NCBI RefSeq assembly: GCF_024305245.1
Contig: NZ_JAMWYX010000005.1
Location: 62,001-126,000, forward strand
Origin: Erythrobacter sp.
GTDB lineage: Bacteria; Pseudomonadota; Alphaproteobacteria; Sphingomonadales; Sphingomonadaceae
Length of the DNA stretch: 64,000 bases
Reading direction: 5' to 3'
Under the pieces are notes generated by a model. The model was not told where the DNA came from, made no database searches, and saw only the letters and a list, made by a program, of their open reading frames with translations. The stretch's first letter is position 1. Each line of letters starts with the position of its first letter. This document shows, piece after piece, positions 45,585-52,844 of this stretch. Both the position numbers and the translations under genes were made by a program.

Positions 45585-46772
45585 TCAGGCCGGATTTTCC
45601 TTCAGGTGCTGCTTGGCGATGATCATGCGCTGCATTTCATTGGTCCCCTCGCCGATGCACATCAGCAGGCTGTCACGGTAGTAGCGTTCGATGTCGTATT
45701 CCTTAGAATAGGAATAGCCGCCATAGATCCGCATTGCCTCCTGACTGTTCTCGACCGCCGCTTCAGAGGCGAAGTATTTCGCCATGCCGGCTTCCTTGTC
45801 GCAGCGTTCGCCGCGGTCATAGGCTTCCGAGGCATCGAGCGTCAGCAGACGCGCAGCCCGTGCGCGCGTGACCATGTCGCCCAGCTTCAACTGGATCGCC
45901 TGATGTTCGGCAATCGGCTTGCCCATCGTGTGGCGCTGCTGGGCGTATTCGGTGGCGTGGCGCAGACTGCCCTCGGCCAGCCCGACCCCGCGAGCGGCGA
46001 CATTAATGCGTCCCAGTTCCAGTCCGCCGGTGGCCTGGAAGAAACCCTTCCCTTCGACCCCGCCGATCAGCTGGTCAGCCGGAATACGGTAATCCTCCAT
46101 CACCAGTTCGGCGCTGTCGATCGCCTTGTAGCCGAGCTTGTCGAACTTCTTGCCGGTGGATAGCCCATCCCGCTTGTCGGCTATGAACAGGCTCATGCCC
46201 TTGTAACGCGGATCGGCAGCGGGATCGGTCTTGGCCAGCAGCGCAAAGCAATGGCCGTTCAGCGCGTTGGAAATCCAGGTCTTCGTGCCGTTGAGGATGT
46301 AGTCGCCGTTTTCGTCCTTCTTCGCGACAGTGCGGATCGCCTGCAGATCGGTGCCCGCATTGGGCTCGGTCAGGGCCAGCCCGCCGCGAATCTCGCCGGT
46401 CGCGAGTTTCGGCAGCCACTTGGCTTTCTGCTGCGCCGTGCCGAACCGCTCCACTGCCGCGGCCATGATTAGGTGTGAGTTGAAGATGCCGGTAATCGCC
46501 ATCCAGTGGCTCGAAATGCGCATTACGATCTTGGCGTAGGTGGTCGCCGGCAGGCCCAGCCCGCCATATTCCTGCCCGATGGTCGCGCCGAACAGCCCCA
46601 TCTCGGACATCTGCGCGACCAGATCGGCGGGCCACAAATCATTGTGATCGTGGTGCTTGATCACCGGGATCACCTCGCGTTCGAGCCAGCGGTCGATCGC
46701 ATCCATGAAGGCGCGTTCTTCGTCGGGGTCGATGGTGCGGATCTGGTTTTCGATTGTTGCGGCAGTTGCCAT
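45585..46772 (-). CDS. Acyl-CoA dehydrogenase
   Basis: A 395-residue FAD-dependent acyl-CoA dehydrogenase. FAD-binding elements are GGLALTEPNAGTDLQAI and TKTWISNALNG; EYDIERYYRDSLLMCIGEGTNEMQ carries the Glu of the catalytic site (GEGTNE, in place of YEGT). The protein introduces an alpha,beta double bond into a CoA thioester and passes electrons to ETF. The ATG at 46772, with AAGGA 7 nt before it, is preferred to a 38-residue longer frame. In the operon it precedes the MaoC hydratase step in function. Confidence 0.93.
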   Translation of the reverse strand: MATAATIENQIRTIDPDEERAFMDAIDRWLEREVIPVIKHHDHNDLWPADLVAQMSEMGLFGATIGQEYGGLGLPATTYAKIVMRISSHWMAITGIFNSHLIMAAAVERFGTAQQKAKWLPKLATGEIRGGLALTEPNAGTDLQAIRTVAKKDENGDYILNGTKTWISNALNGHCFALLAKTDPAADPRYKGMSLFIADKRDGLSTGKKFDKLGYKAIDSAELVMEDYRIPADQLIGGVEGKGFFQATGGLELGRINVAARGVGLAEGSLRHATEYAQQRHTMGKPIAEHQAIQLKLGDMVTRARAARLLTLDASEAYDRGERCDKEAGMAKYFASEAAVENSQEAMRIYGGYSYSKEYDIERYYRDSLLMCIGEGTNEMQRMIIAKQHLKENPA

Positions 46773-46797
46773 GAGGGGGTCCTTGCGGGTTGTCGGG

Positions 46798-47307
46798 TCA
46801 GTTGTCGAGCGCGCCGAAGCCGCGCTTCCACACCAGTACGGTGCGCTTGTAATGGGCGACGATTTCGCCGTGCTGGTTTCTGGCAATGGTCTTGCAGGTG
46901 ACGATGCCCTGTTCGGGGCGGCTGGCGCTTTCGCGTTTTTCCAGCACCTCGCTTTCGCAATAGAGCGTATCGCCGACGAACAGCGGCTTTGTCATGCGCA
47001 CTTCGTCCCAGCCGAGATTGGCGACTGCCTTGCCGCTGGTGTCGGACACGCTCATACCGGTCATCAGCGCGATGGTGAACGGGCTGACCACCAGCGGCTT
47101 GCCGAATTCGGTATCCTTCGACAGCTCGTAATCGAAATGCGCAGGGTGCGTGTTCATCGTCAGCAGCGTGAACCACACATTGTCGGCATCGGTGATGGTG
47201 CGGCCGGGCCGGTGTTCATAGATGTGGCCGACCACGAAATCCTCGAAATACCGCCCCTGCACCTCGCGGAATCGACCGGGGGATACCTCGATATAGCTAT
47301 CACGCAT
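46798..47307 (-). CDS. MaoC family dehydratase/hydratase
   Basis: A 169-residue hot-dog fold protein. The hydratase-2 region is NTHPAHFDYELSKDTEFGKPLV, with the conserved His/Asp and the FGKPLV loop (Asp lies at AHFDYE). It hydrates an enoyl-CoA or dehydrates a hydroxyacyl-CoA. GAGGAG lies 8 nt upstream of the ATG at 47307. It overlaps the CitE-type gene by 8 nt. Short single-domain MaoC partnered with ACAD and CitE homologues resembles the Mycobacterium Rv2498c-Rv2500c arrangement (comparison from memory). Confidence 0.9.
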   Translation of the reverse strand: MRDSYIEVSPGRFREVQGRYFEDFVVGHIYEHRPGRTITDADNVWFTLLTMNTHPAHFDYELSKDTEFGKPLVVSPFTIALMTGMSVSDTSGKAVANLGWDEVRMTKPLFVGDTLYCESEVLEKRESASRPEQGIVTCKTIARNQHGEIVAHYKRTVLVWKRGFGALDN

Positions 47308-48154
47308 TCGCTTGCTCCTCGTGCCGCGCGAGAAGCGCGCGATACCTGATGATGAACGGCGCTTCGAGCATCCGGCCGCGGAACCGGATCGCCTGCCCGC
47401 CGCCCGCTTCGTAAGCGGCCAGCGCCTCGCGCGCTTCGGCAACCTCGGCCTCGGAAGGAAGGAACGCCGCATGGATGGCCGCAAGCTGCGCCGGATGAAT
47501 CGCAGCCTTCGCTGAAAAGCCGATGGCGCGGGCGCGGGCCGCTTCCTCGGCAAGGCCGGCCTCGTCTTCCAGCCGGATGAACGGCACGTCGATCGCCGGT
47601 TTGCGCGTTTCGGCACAGGCAAGCACCACCTGCTGGCGCGCCGCAAGCAACGGCTCCCACGCCATTTCGACACCGAGCTCGCCCGAAAAATCGCCCCCAC
47701 CGAACATCACCGCCGCCGCCTTCGGGTGTCCGGCAATCGCGAGTGCATGACGCAGGCCGCGCGGAGTTTCGATCAGCGGGATCAATTGAGGGCAAGGCTC
47801 GCCCAATGCACCCGCGATCACCGCCAGATCGCCCGCTTCCTCCACCATCGGCACCAGCAGCACTGCAGGCAGCACCTCGGCGTCGATCAGGGCGGCAAGA
47901 TCGCGGATCCCGGCTGCCGTGCGCACGCTGTTGATGCGGATTGCCCAGCCCTGCGGCGCGCTGGCCACGGCCTCCAGCGCCGCAGCGCGGGCGCTGTCCT
48001 TGTCGCTGGCGGCGACGGCATCCTCGAGGTCGATCACCGTCAGCCCCGCACCGGCACCATATGCCTTGGCAAAGCGATCGGGACGCGATCCGGGTACGAA
48101 AAGCAGGCTGGCGGCGGCAAACACGATTGCTTCCTTGGTCCCTTTGACGTGCAT
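47300..48154 (-). CDS. HpcH/HpaI aldolase family, CitE-like CoA ester lyase
   Basis: A 284-residue CitE-family lyase. SLLFVPGSRPDRFAKA is the family start, followed by VIDLEDAVAASDK with the metal-binding acid residue, IRINSVRTAAG, LIPLIETPRGL and MFGGGDFSGELG. It cleaves a beta-hydroxyacyl-CoA such as citramalyl-CoA or malyl-CoA to acetyl-CoA and a keto acid, or runs in reverse. Family relatives include citramalyl-CoA lyase and (R)-3-hydroxy-3-methylglutaryl-CoA lyase. The ATG at 48154 is tentative; a later start is possible. First gene of the five-gene operon, with an operator palindrome 28 nt upstream. Confidence 0.9.
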   Translation of the reverse strand: MHVKGTKEAIVFAAASLLFVPGSRPDRFAKAYGAGAGLTVIDLEDAVAASDKDSARAAALEAVASAPQGWAIRINSVRTAAGIRDLAALIDAEVLPAVLLVPMVEEAGDLAVIAGALGEPCPQLIPLIETPRGLRHALAIAGHPKAAAVMFGGGDFSGELGVEMAWEPLLAARQQVVLACAETRKPAIDVPFIRLEDEAGLAEEAARARAIGFSAKAAIHPAQLAAIHAAFLPSEAEVAEAREALAAYEAGGGQAIRFRGRMLEAPFIIRYRALLARHEEQANA

Positions 48155-48181
48155 TGCACCGGTCAGAATTGAGGCTTCACA

Positions 48182-48197
48182 ATTTGTCCGGACAAAT
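48182..48197. promoter_or_regulatory. Operator site B1, ATTTGTCCGGACAAAT
   Basis: ATTTGTCCGGACAAAT at 48182-48197 is a perfect 16-bp palindrome. It lies 28 bp upstream of the CitE-like gene start. It shares the core with sites at 32.26, 48.22, 52.71 and 52.76 kb. Confidence 0.8.
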
Positions 48198-48223
48198 CTA
48201 AAGTCAAGAAGGAATTGTGCGAA

Positions 48224-48234
48224 TGTCCGGACAA
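48224..48234. promoter_or_regulatory. Operator site B2, TGTCCGGACA
   Basis: TGTCCGGACA (48224-48233), followed by A. Centres of B1 and B2 are 39 bp apart, just under four helical turns. It lies 34 bp upstream of the DUF1838 start, so B1 and B2 may serve the two divergent promoters. Confidence 0.7.
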
Positions 48235-48267
48235 GTTCCAATTATGACGCTGGTTTGGAGGGAAATG

Positions 48268-49200
48268 ATGACATCGACGAAATCCGGTCTTCTGGCTACT
48301 GGTATGGCAGCCTGCGCGATGCTGGCGGGCGCGCCGGCCGAAGCACGCACGCTCGATCCGGCCAACCCGCAGGACGCGCTGGAAATCTCCAAGCGGCTGC
48401 AATGCGGTGTCTCGGCTGACGAGCCCGCGGTCTATCACTGGTCGGGCAATATCTACGGCCGCAGCCCCGGTGTGCGCGACAAGCTGTTGTTCAAGGGCGA
48501 AGGGATGAACATCCGCCGCTGCGTCGAGGTTGATGATCCGGCACGCGGCAAGGGATGGCGGTTGATCAGCCGCGAGATCATGCTGATGCTCGATCCGAAA
48601 ACCGGCGACGTGCTGAATCAATGGGAAAATCCTTATACCGGCGAGACGGTGAAGGTCATGCATATCCACAATGACCCGGTTAATGGCCGGCCCAATTTCG
48701 CCACCGGCAGTGACGGCAAACCCTTCACGCTGGCCAGCCTGCGCGAGGCTGGCCCCTACGTCTTCATGCCATTCGAAGCGCCGCTGTTCTACACCAACCC
48801 GCTGGCGGGCGATTATCAGGACTATGTCGGCGGCACATATCATGCGATGGAAATCTTCGATTTTGCCGCGATGAAAGACTCACTCTACGACAGCACCACG
48901 CCCACAGCCTATCCGATGGTCAGCTGGGTGCGGCTGTCCTCATGGGCGCCGTGGATGAAGATGGGCAGCCGACCGGGCCAGATGGTATTCAATGCCATGG
49001 GCCGCAAACTGCCCGGCGGGTTCGAGGAGCTGCCCGCAGTGCTCAAGGACGAGATCCGGGCCAATTACCCGATCTACGAACAGGCCCCGCCCAAGGACGA
49101 TATGCGCCCGAACGAAACGACTTGGACGAAGTTCAAGATGCTGACCGATCAGGCACGCGAAGCGGCTGGCGGAGCGAAGCCTGCGACCGGGCACGAATAA
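48268..49200 (+). CDS. DUF1838 family exported protein
   Basis: A 310-residue exported protein of the DUF1838 family. The signal peptide is TSTKSGLLATGMAACAMLAGAPAEA; the mature start RTLDPANPQDALEISKRLQC and the later GMNIRRCVEVDD, REIMLMLDPKTGDVL, NPYTGETVKVMHIHNDPVN are typical of the family. Function is unknown; the family recurs beside TonB receptors in sphingomonads and may bind or process the imported molecule. The second of two adjacent ATGs (48268) is chosen for the 5-nt spacing from GGAGGG. A terminator at 49234 follows. It diverges from the CitE operon. Confidence 0.85.
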   Translation: MTSTKSGLLATGMAACAMLAGAPAEARTLDPANPQDALEISKRLQCGVSADEPAVYHWSGNIYGRSPGVRDKLLFKGEGMNIRRCVEVDDPARGKGWRLISREIMLMLDPKTGDVLNQWENPYTGETVKVMHIHNDPVNGRPNFATGSDGKPFTLASLREAGPYVFMPFEAPLFYTNPLAGDYQDYVGGTYHAMEIFDFAAMKDSLYDSTTPTAYPMVSWVRLSSWAPWMKMGSRPGQMVFNAMGRKLPGGFEELPAVLKDEIRANYPIYEQAPPKDDMRPNETTWTKFKMLTDQAREAAGGAKPATGHE

Positions 49201-49233
49201 CCCGGCTGGCGGCACACAAGCAGCCAAAACAAA

Positions 49234-49267
49234 GGGGCGGCAGGTCGAGTACCTGCCGCCCCTTTTT
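49234..49267. terminator. Rho-independent terminator, probably bidirectional
   Basis: GGGGCGGCAGGT (49234-49245), loop CGAGT, ACCTGCCGCCCC (49251-49262), then TTTTT. The 12-bp stem is perfect. AAA and AAAACAAA precede the left arm, giving T-runs on the other strand, so it can stop both the DUF1838 gene and the convergent TonB receptor gene. Confidence 0.95.
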
Positions 49268-49286
49268 ATTGCTGCGGGCTGCGCTT

Positions 49287-51821
49287 CTAGAATGTCGCAG
49301 CGACAATCAGGCCGAAGCGCCGACCGGGACGAAGCCCGCCAATGAAGCTGCGGCGCAGATCGTTGTTCGCGTCGGCATAGCGGATGATCTGCTGGATCGC
49401 GTCCTCGTCGAACAGATTGTCGACATAAAGCTGGATGCGGTAATTGTCGTTCTCGATCCCCATGCGCGCATCGACCTCGGTCGCCGATCCGGTTTCGGCA
49501 AGGTTGTGCACCTGCGCGTAGCTCGACGAGGTGTAGGTGATGTTGGCCCCGGCAAAGAAGTCCCACGTCCCGCCGCCGATCTCGGTATTCGAACGGTAAT
49601 CGAGATCGGCAAAGATGCGGTGCCGGGGCGCGCGCGGAATCGATTGGCCGACGATCGATCCGAACGCGCTCTGGCAACTGGCAATGTCCGGGAACTGGTC
49701 GCCGGTCGAGCAATTGACCAGCCCGTCATCCGCCACATCGTTGAGCACGCCCTGATTCTCGTCCACACCGCTGGTAAAGCTGGTGTCGGCCAGCGCGTAA
49801 TTGGCGGTCAGAGTCAGCCCTGGGCTGAGCTGCCCGCGCAATTCGGCTTCGAGACCCCAGATTTCCGCCTCGCCCGCATTGGTCACGACACTGATCTGGT
49901 TGGGCGGAACCGATACGTTCTGAGTCAGCTGATAGCCGGAGATGTCGGTGTAGAAGCCGGCGAGGTTGAAGATCACCGCGCCATCGAAGAACGCATTCTT
50001 CAGACCGAGTTCGAAGGACTTGTTCTCTTCCTCGTCGAAGGTTTCGATCCCGAGATTGGGGTCGACCGCATTGGCGGTGATCGCCAGCGGCCCATTGAAC
50101 CCGCCCGGCTTCTGCCCCTCGGCGTAAATCGCATAGAGCATATTGTCGGGCGTGAACTGCCAGTCGAGCGTGACCCGCGGGGTGAAAGCCTTGAAGGTGG
50201 CGGTCGGATTGACCGGCGCCGGACGCATTTGGGTGTCGTTGAAGGAGAATACTGTCTGCTCGATCCGCTCCTCGGCATAGCGCCCTTCGATCCCGAGATT
50301 GAATTCGGGGGTGATGTGCCAGTTTACCGCGCCGTAAACCGCGATGTTGCGGATATCGAGCAGGTTCTCGCTGCGGTCGTTGGGCGTGGAGGGGCCGAAC
50401 AGCGGGAAAGTCGTGCCGCAGATGGGGTTCGCAGTGCAGCGCGCCCGCTCCTCGGCGAGGCGCGCACCCAGGCTGGCCCCGGCGAGCGCCCCGGCATTGG
50501 CCGGCACCGTGCGGATCGAGGCACCGTCGTCGCTCTGATCGAAATAGTAACCGCCGACGATGATATCGAAGCTCTCGCTCTCGTAGAGCAGCTTCAATTC
50601 CTGCGACCAATCCTGCGTTTCGCGCAGGTTGGCGAAGCTGAAATCGATAGTCGAGCCAACGAAGCCGAACGGGAAGATCGGGCCTGCCGGGCCGAACCCG
50701 ATCGGCGCGCCTGCCGGGAAGCGCGCGAAGACCGCAGTCTGAAAACTGGTCGGACTATAGTCGCCATCGGTCAGCTGGGTTTCGGTGCGGTCGTTAAAGC
50801 CGGTCAACGACACGAGCCGCAGGTTTTCGGCGAACTCGTACTCCATGCGTAGCGCTACGTTGTAGGTATCGGCTTCAATCCCGACTCTGCCCTGATCCAC
50901 GAACTGCACGGAATAGTCGGTATTCACGTCCGCCGGCTGGATGATTCCGCAGAAATATCGACCGCGCCCGCCATACAGTGCGCCGTTATCGGTGAGGCAG
51001 TTGTTCTGGTTCGCATCCTGATGAAAGATCGCGGGCTGGCCATCGTCGGTGCGGTTGTAATAACCGCGCAGGGATGCGGTGAACGGCCCGCCGTTGTCCC
51101 AGGCCAGAATGCCCGATACCGAACGCGAGGATTGCTTGCCGATTTTCGTGCCATCGAACTGGTTGGTGAATTCGCCGCTGAACTCGTAGAAGCGGCCATT
51201 CAGACCGATCGACAGGCCATCGGAAACAGGTCCACGGATCGCGGCGGTCAGTTCATACCGGTCATGCTCGGCAATGTCGGCGACGATCCGCCCTTCCCAC
51301 CTGTCGCCCGGCATGCGCGAGATGATGTTGATCGCGCCCGAATAGGTATTGCGTCCGTATAATGCGCTCTGCGGGCCTTTGACCACTTCGATCCGCTCGA
51401 TCGAGTCGACATCGTAATCGGCAAGGCTGCCGGTGTAGTAAATCCCGTCGATGAAGAAGGCGACGCCGGATTCGCCCAGAATGTTTGCTTGCCCGCGGAT
51501 CACCGGACGGTTGCCGTTACGCCCGAAGCTTTCGTCGAAGAAGAGGCCGGGCGTGGTGTTGGCGATTTCCTCGAGACTGTCGAGGCCGAGCCGCTGGATG
51601 GTTTCCTGCGTCGTGACCGACACACTGGTCGGCACGCTCTGCAGCGATTCTTCGCGCTTGCGCGCAGTAACGATAATCTCGTTGCTCTGCGATGCAACCG
51701 AGATGGGCTGTTCGACGGTGTCCTCGGCATCGGTCTGCGCCATCAGTGCGCCGGGCGTCAGCATCGTGGCCGTCAGCAATGCGCTGCGAATGATCTTCTT
51801 CATGATCTGCTTGTCTCCCAT
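49287..51821 (-). CDS. TonB-dependent outer-membrane receptor
   Basis: An 844-residue TonB-dependent receptor with signal peptide MKKIIRSALLTATMLTPGALMAQ. The plug shows SNEIIVTARKREESLQSVPTS, RPVIRGQANILGESG and RIEVVKGPQSALYGRNTYSGA; the barrel ends FGLIVAATF with a terminal Phe. Two starts are possible, 51821 (GGGGAG 9 nt upstream) and 51803 (GGAG 10 nt upstream). It likely imports the island's substrate or a related one. A 40-bp inverted repeat that contains the regulon palindrome lies just upstream, and a bidirectional terminator is at its 3' end. Confidence 0.93.
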   Translation of the reverse strand: MGDKQIMKKIIRSALLTATMLTPGALMAQTDAEDTVEQPISVASQSNEIIVTARKREESLQSVPTSVSVTTQETIQRLGLDSLEEIANTTPGLFFDESFGRNGNRPVIRGQANILGESGVAFFIDGIYYTGSLADYDVDSIERIEVVKGPQSALYGRNTYSGAINIISRMPGDRWEGRIVADIAEHDRYELTAAIRGPVSDGLSIGLNGRFYEFSGEFTNQFDGTKIGKQSSRSVSGILAWDNGGPFTASLRGYYNRTDDGQPAIFHQDANQNNCLTDNGALYGGRGRYFCGIIQPADVNTDYSVQFVDQGRVGIEADTYNVALRMEYEFAENLRLVSLTGFNDRTETQLTDGDYSPTSFQTAVFARFPAGAPIGFGPAGPIFPFGFVGSTIDFSFANLRETQDWSQELKLLYESESFDIIVGGYYFDQSDDGASIRTVPANAGALAGASLGARLAEERARCTANPICGTTFPLFGPSTPNDRSENLLDIRNIAVYGAVNWHITPEFNLGIEGRYAEERIEQTVFSFNDTQMRPAPVNPTATFKAFTPRVTLDWQFTPDNMLYAIYAEGQKPGGFNGPLAITANAVDPNLGIETFDEEENKSFELGLKNAFFDGAVIFNLAGFYTDISGYQLTQNVSVPPNQISVVTNAGEAEIWGLEAELRGQLSPGLTLTANYALADTSFTSGVDENQGVLNDVADDGLVNCSTGDQFPDIASCQSAFGSIVGQSIPRAPRHRIFADLDYRSNTEIGGGTWDFFAGANITYTSSSYAQVHNLAETGSATEVDARMGIENDNYRIQLYVDNLFDEDAIQQIIRYADANNDLRRSFIGGLRPGRRFGLIVAATF

Positions 51822-51873
51822 CAGGCCGCGCTCCCCAGCGCGACCCCCTGTTCATCCCTGCCCCTATTTCTGC

Positions 51874-51913
51874 CGCCGCAACAAAATTTGTCCAGACAAA
51901 TTTTGTTGCGGCG
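51874..51913. promoter_or_regulatory. Operator site C: 40-bp inverted repeat containing TTTGTCCAGACAAA
   Basis: The left arm runs 51874-51892 and the right arm 51895-51913; 19 bp each match perfectly as an inverted repeat with CA between. The inner part TTTGTC-CA-GACAAA is a one-base variant of the regulon core. It lies 53 bp upstream of the receptor start. It has no following T-run on either strand, so I read it as an operator rather than a terminator. Confidence 0.8.
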
Positions 51914-51974
51914 CTGTGAACGCGATTCAAGCGCTGCGTGGAAGCCATGCTGCTGAACCGCCCGATCCCAGAAA

Positions 51975-52649
51975 TCAGAAGGGTTTCACATTCCCCAGGA
52001 ATGCCGTCACCAGCAGCAGCACATAGACCGTCCAGACCCAGATCCGGGTGCGATCCATGGTGCGGCGCAAGGGGAGTTCTGTAGCATCGCTCGATCCTTC
52101 GGTCAGCACTGCGGCAAGCTGCGCACCGACCGGTTTGAAGGCGACATCTATCATGATCGCGGCGATGAAGATGCAACCGAACAGCAGCGCCTTGGCCGCG
52201 AGCCAATCCGGCGAAAGCGGCGCGTCCAATATTAGGCTTTGGCCGCCCAGCCACAGATAAAAGCCGCCGATCAGCCAGCGCAGCCAGCCTTCGATCCGGC
52301 GGTTGCGCGCCGCGCGCGGGGTCTGATCGTGCATGTGCGAATCCCACACCAGCGCAAGCCACACCAATCCCACCGCCCACGCTCCGACCAGTAGCGAGAT
52401 CGGGACATCCCACCATCCGCCGCTATCGACCACGCTCAGCGACAACGGCACCATCAGCGCCCAAGCACTGCGCGGGACCATGTCGATCTCGACCAGCAAG
52501 GTGAGCAGGGCGATGCGCTGGTCGAGCGACCATTTGTCGCGTTTGCGGAAATGCTGTCCCAGAACGAACACCCCCACATCCGCTCCAAGCCAGAGCACGA
52601 ACAGCAGGAGATGGACGTACACCAGCACAGGATAGGCAAAATCCGACAT
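51975..52649 (-). CDS. Hypothetical integral membrane protein
   Basis: A 224-residue inner-membrane protein with about five or six hydrophobic segments (YPVLVYVHLLLFVLWLGADVG first). Arg/Lys-rich cytoplasmic loops (GQHFRKRDKWS, RAARNRRIEGWLRW) fit the positive-inside rule. His-containing TM1 (YVHLLLF) recalls heme- or copper-related CopD/DUF2269-type families, but I cannot assign it. GGGGAG lies 8 nt before the ATG at 52649. It diverges from the second TonB receptor across two operator sites and reads toward the other receptor. Confidence 0.75.
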   Translation of the reverse strand: MSDFAYPVLVYVHLLLFVLWLGADVGVFVLGQHFRKRDKWSLDQRIALLTLLVEIDMVPRSAWALMVPLSLSVVDSGGWWDVPISLLVGAWAVGLVWLALVWDSHMHDQTPRAARNRRIEGWLRWLIGGFYLWLGGQSLILDAPLSPDWLAAKALLFGCIFIAAIMIDVAFKPVGAQLAAVLTEGSSDATELPLRRTMDRTRIWVWTVYVLLLVTAFLGNVKPF

Positions 52650-52711
52650 CGTGTGGCTCCCCCCGGAAAGCAAACCTGTTGCCCAAACGGCACGGCAATT
52701 GAAAGATTCGA

Positions 52712-52733
52712 GCAATTTGTCCGGACAATTTGC
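52712..52733. promoter_or_regulatory. Operator site D, TTGTCCGGACAA with flanks
   Basis: GCAATTTGTCCGGACAATTTGC; the central 12 bp TTGTCCGGACAA are a perfect palindrome and the outer bases continue the symmetry with one mismatch per side. It lies 63 bp upstream of the membrane-protein gene. Confidence 0.85.
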
Positions 52734-52758
52734 ACTTCCCCGCTTGACAAGCAAGAGG

Positions 52759-52770
52759 TTGTCCGGACAA
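52759..52770. promoter_or_regulatory. Operator site E, TTGTCCGGACAA
   Basis: TTGTCCGGACAA, a perfect 12-bp palindrome. Its centre is 42 bp (four helical turns) from site D. A -35-like TTGACA at 52744-52749 precedes it, so a repressor here would cover the spacer and -10 region of the receptor promoter, 75 bp before the receptor start. Confidence 0.85.
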
Positions 52771-52844
52771 ATTTCACCCGCAGGATGGGAATTGCAGACC
52801 GGGACAAACCGGCGTCACCCTTTGATATGGAGGATTTTGCCGTA

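Noticed and set aside
51874-51913. Terminator for the membrane-protein gene
   Set aside because: The inverted repeat is strong but has no T-run on either strand, and its centre matches the shared operator.
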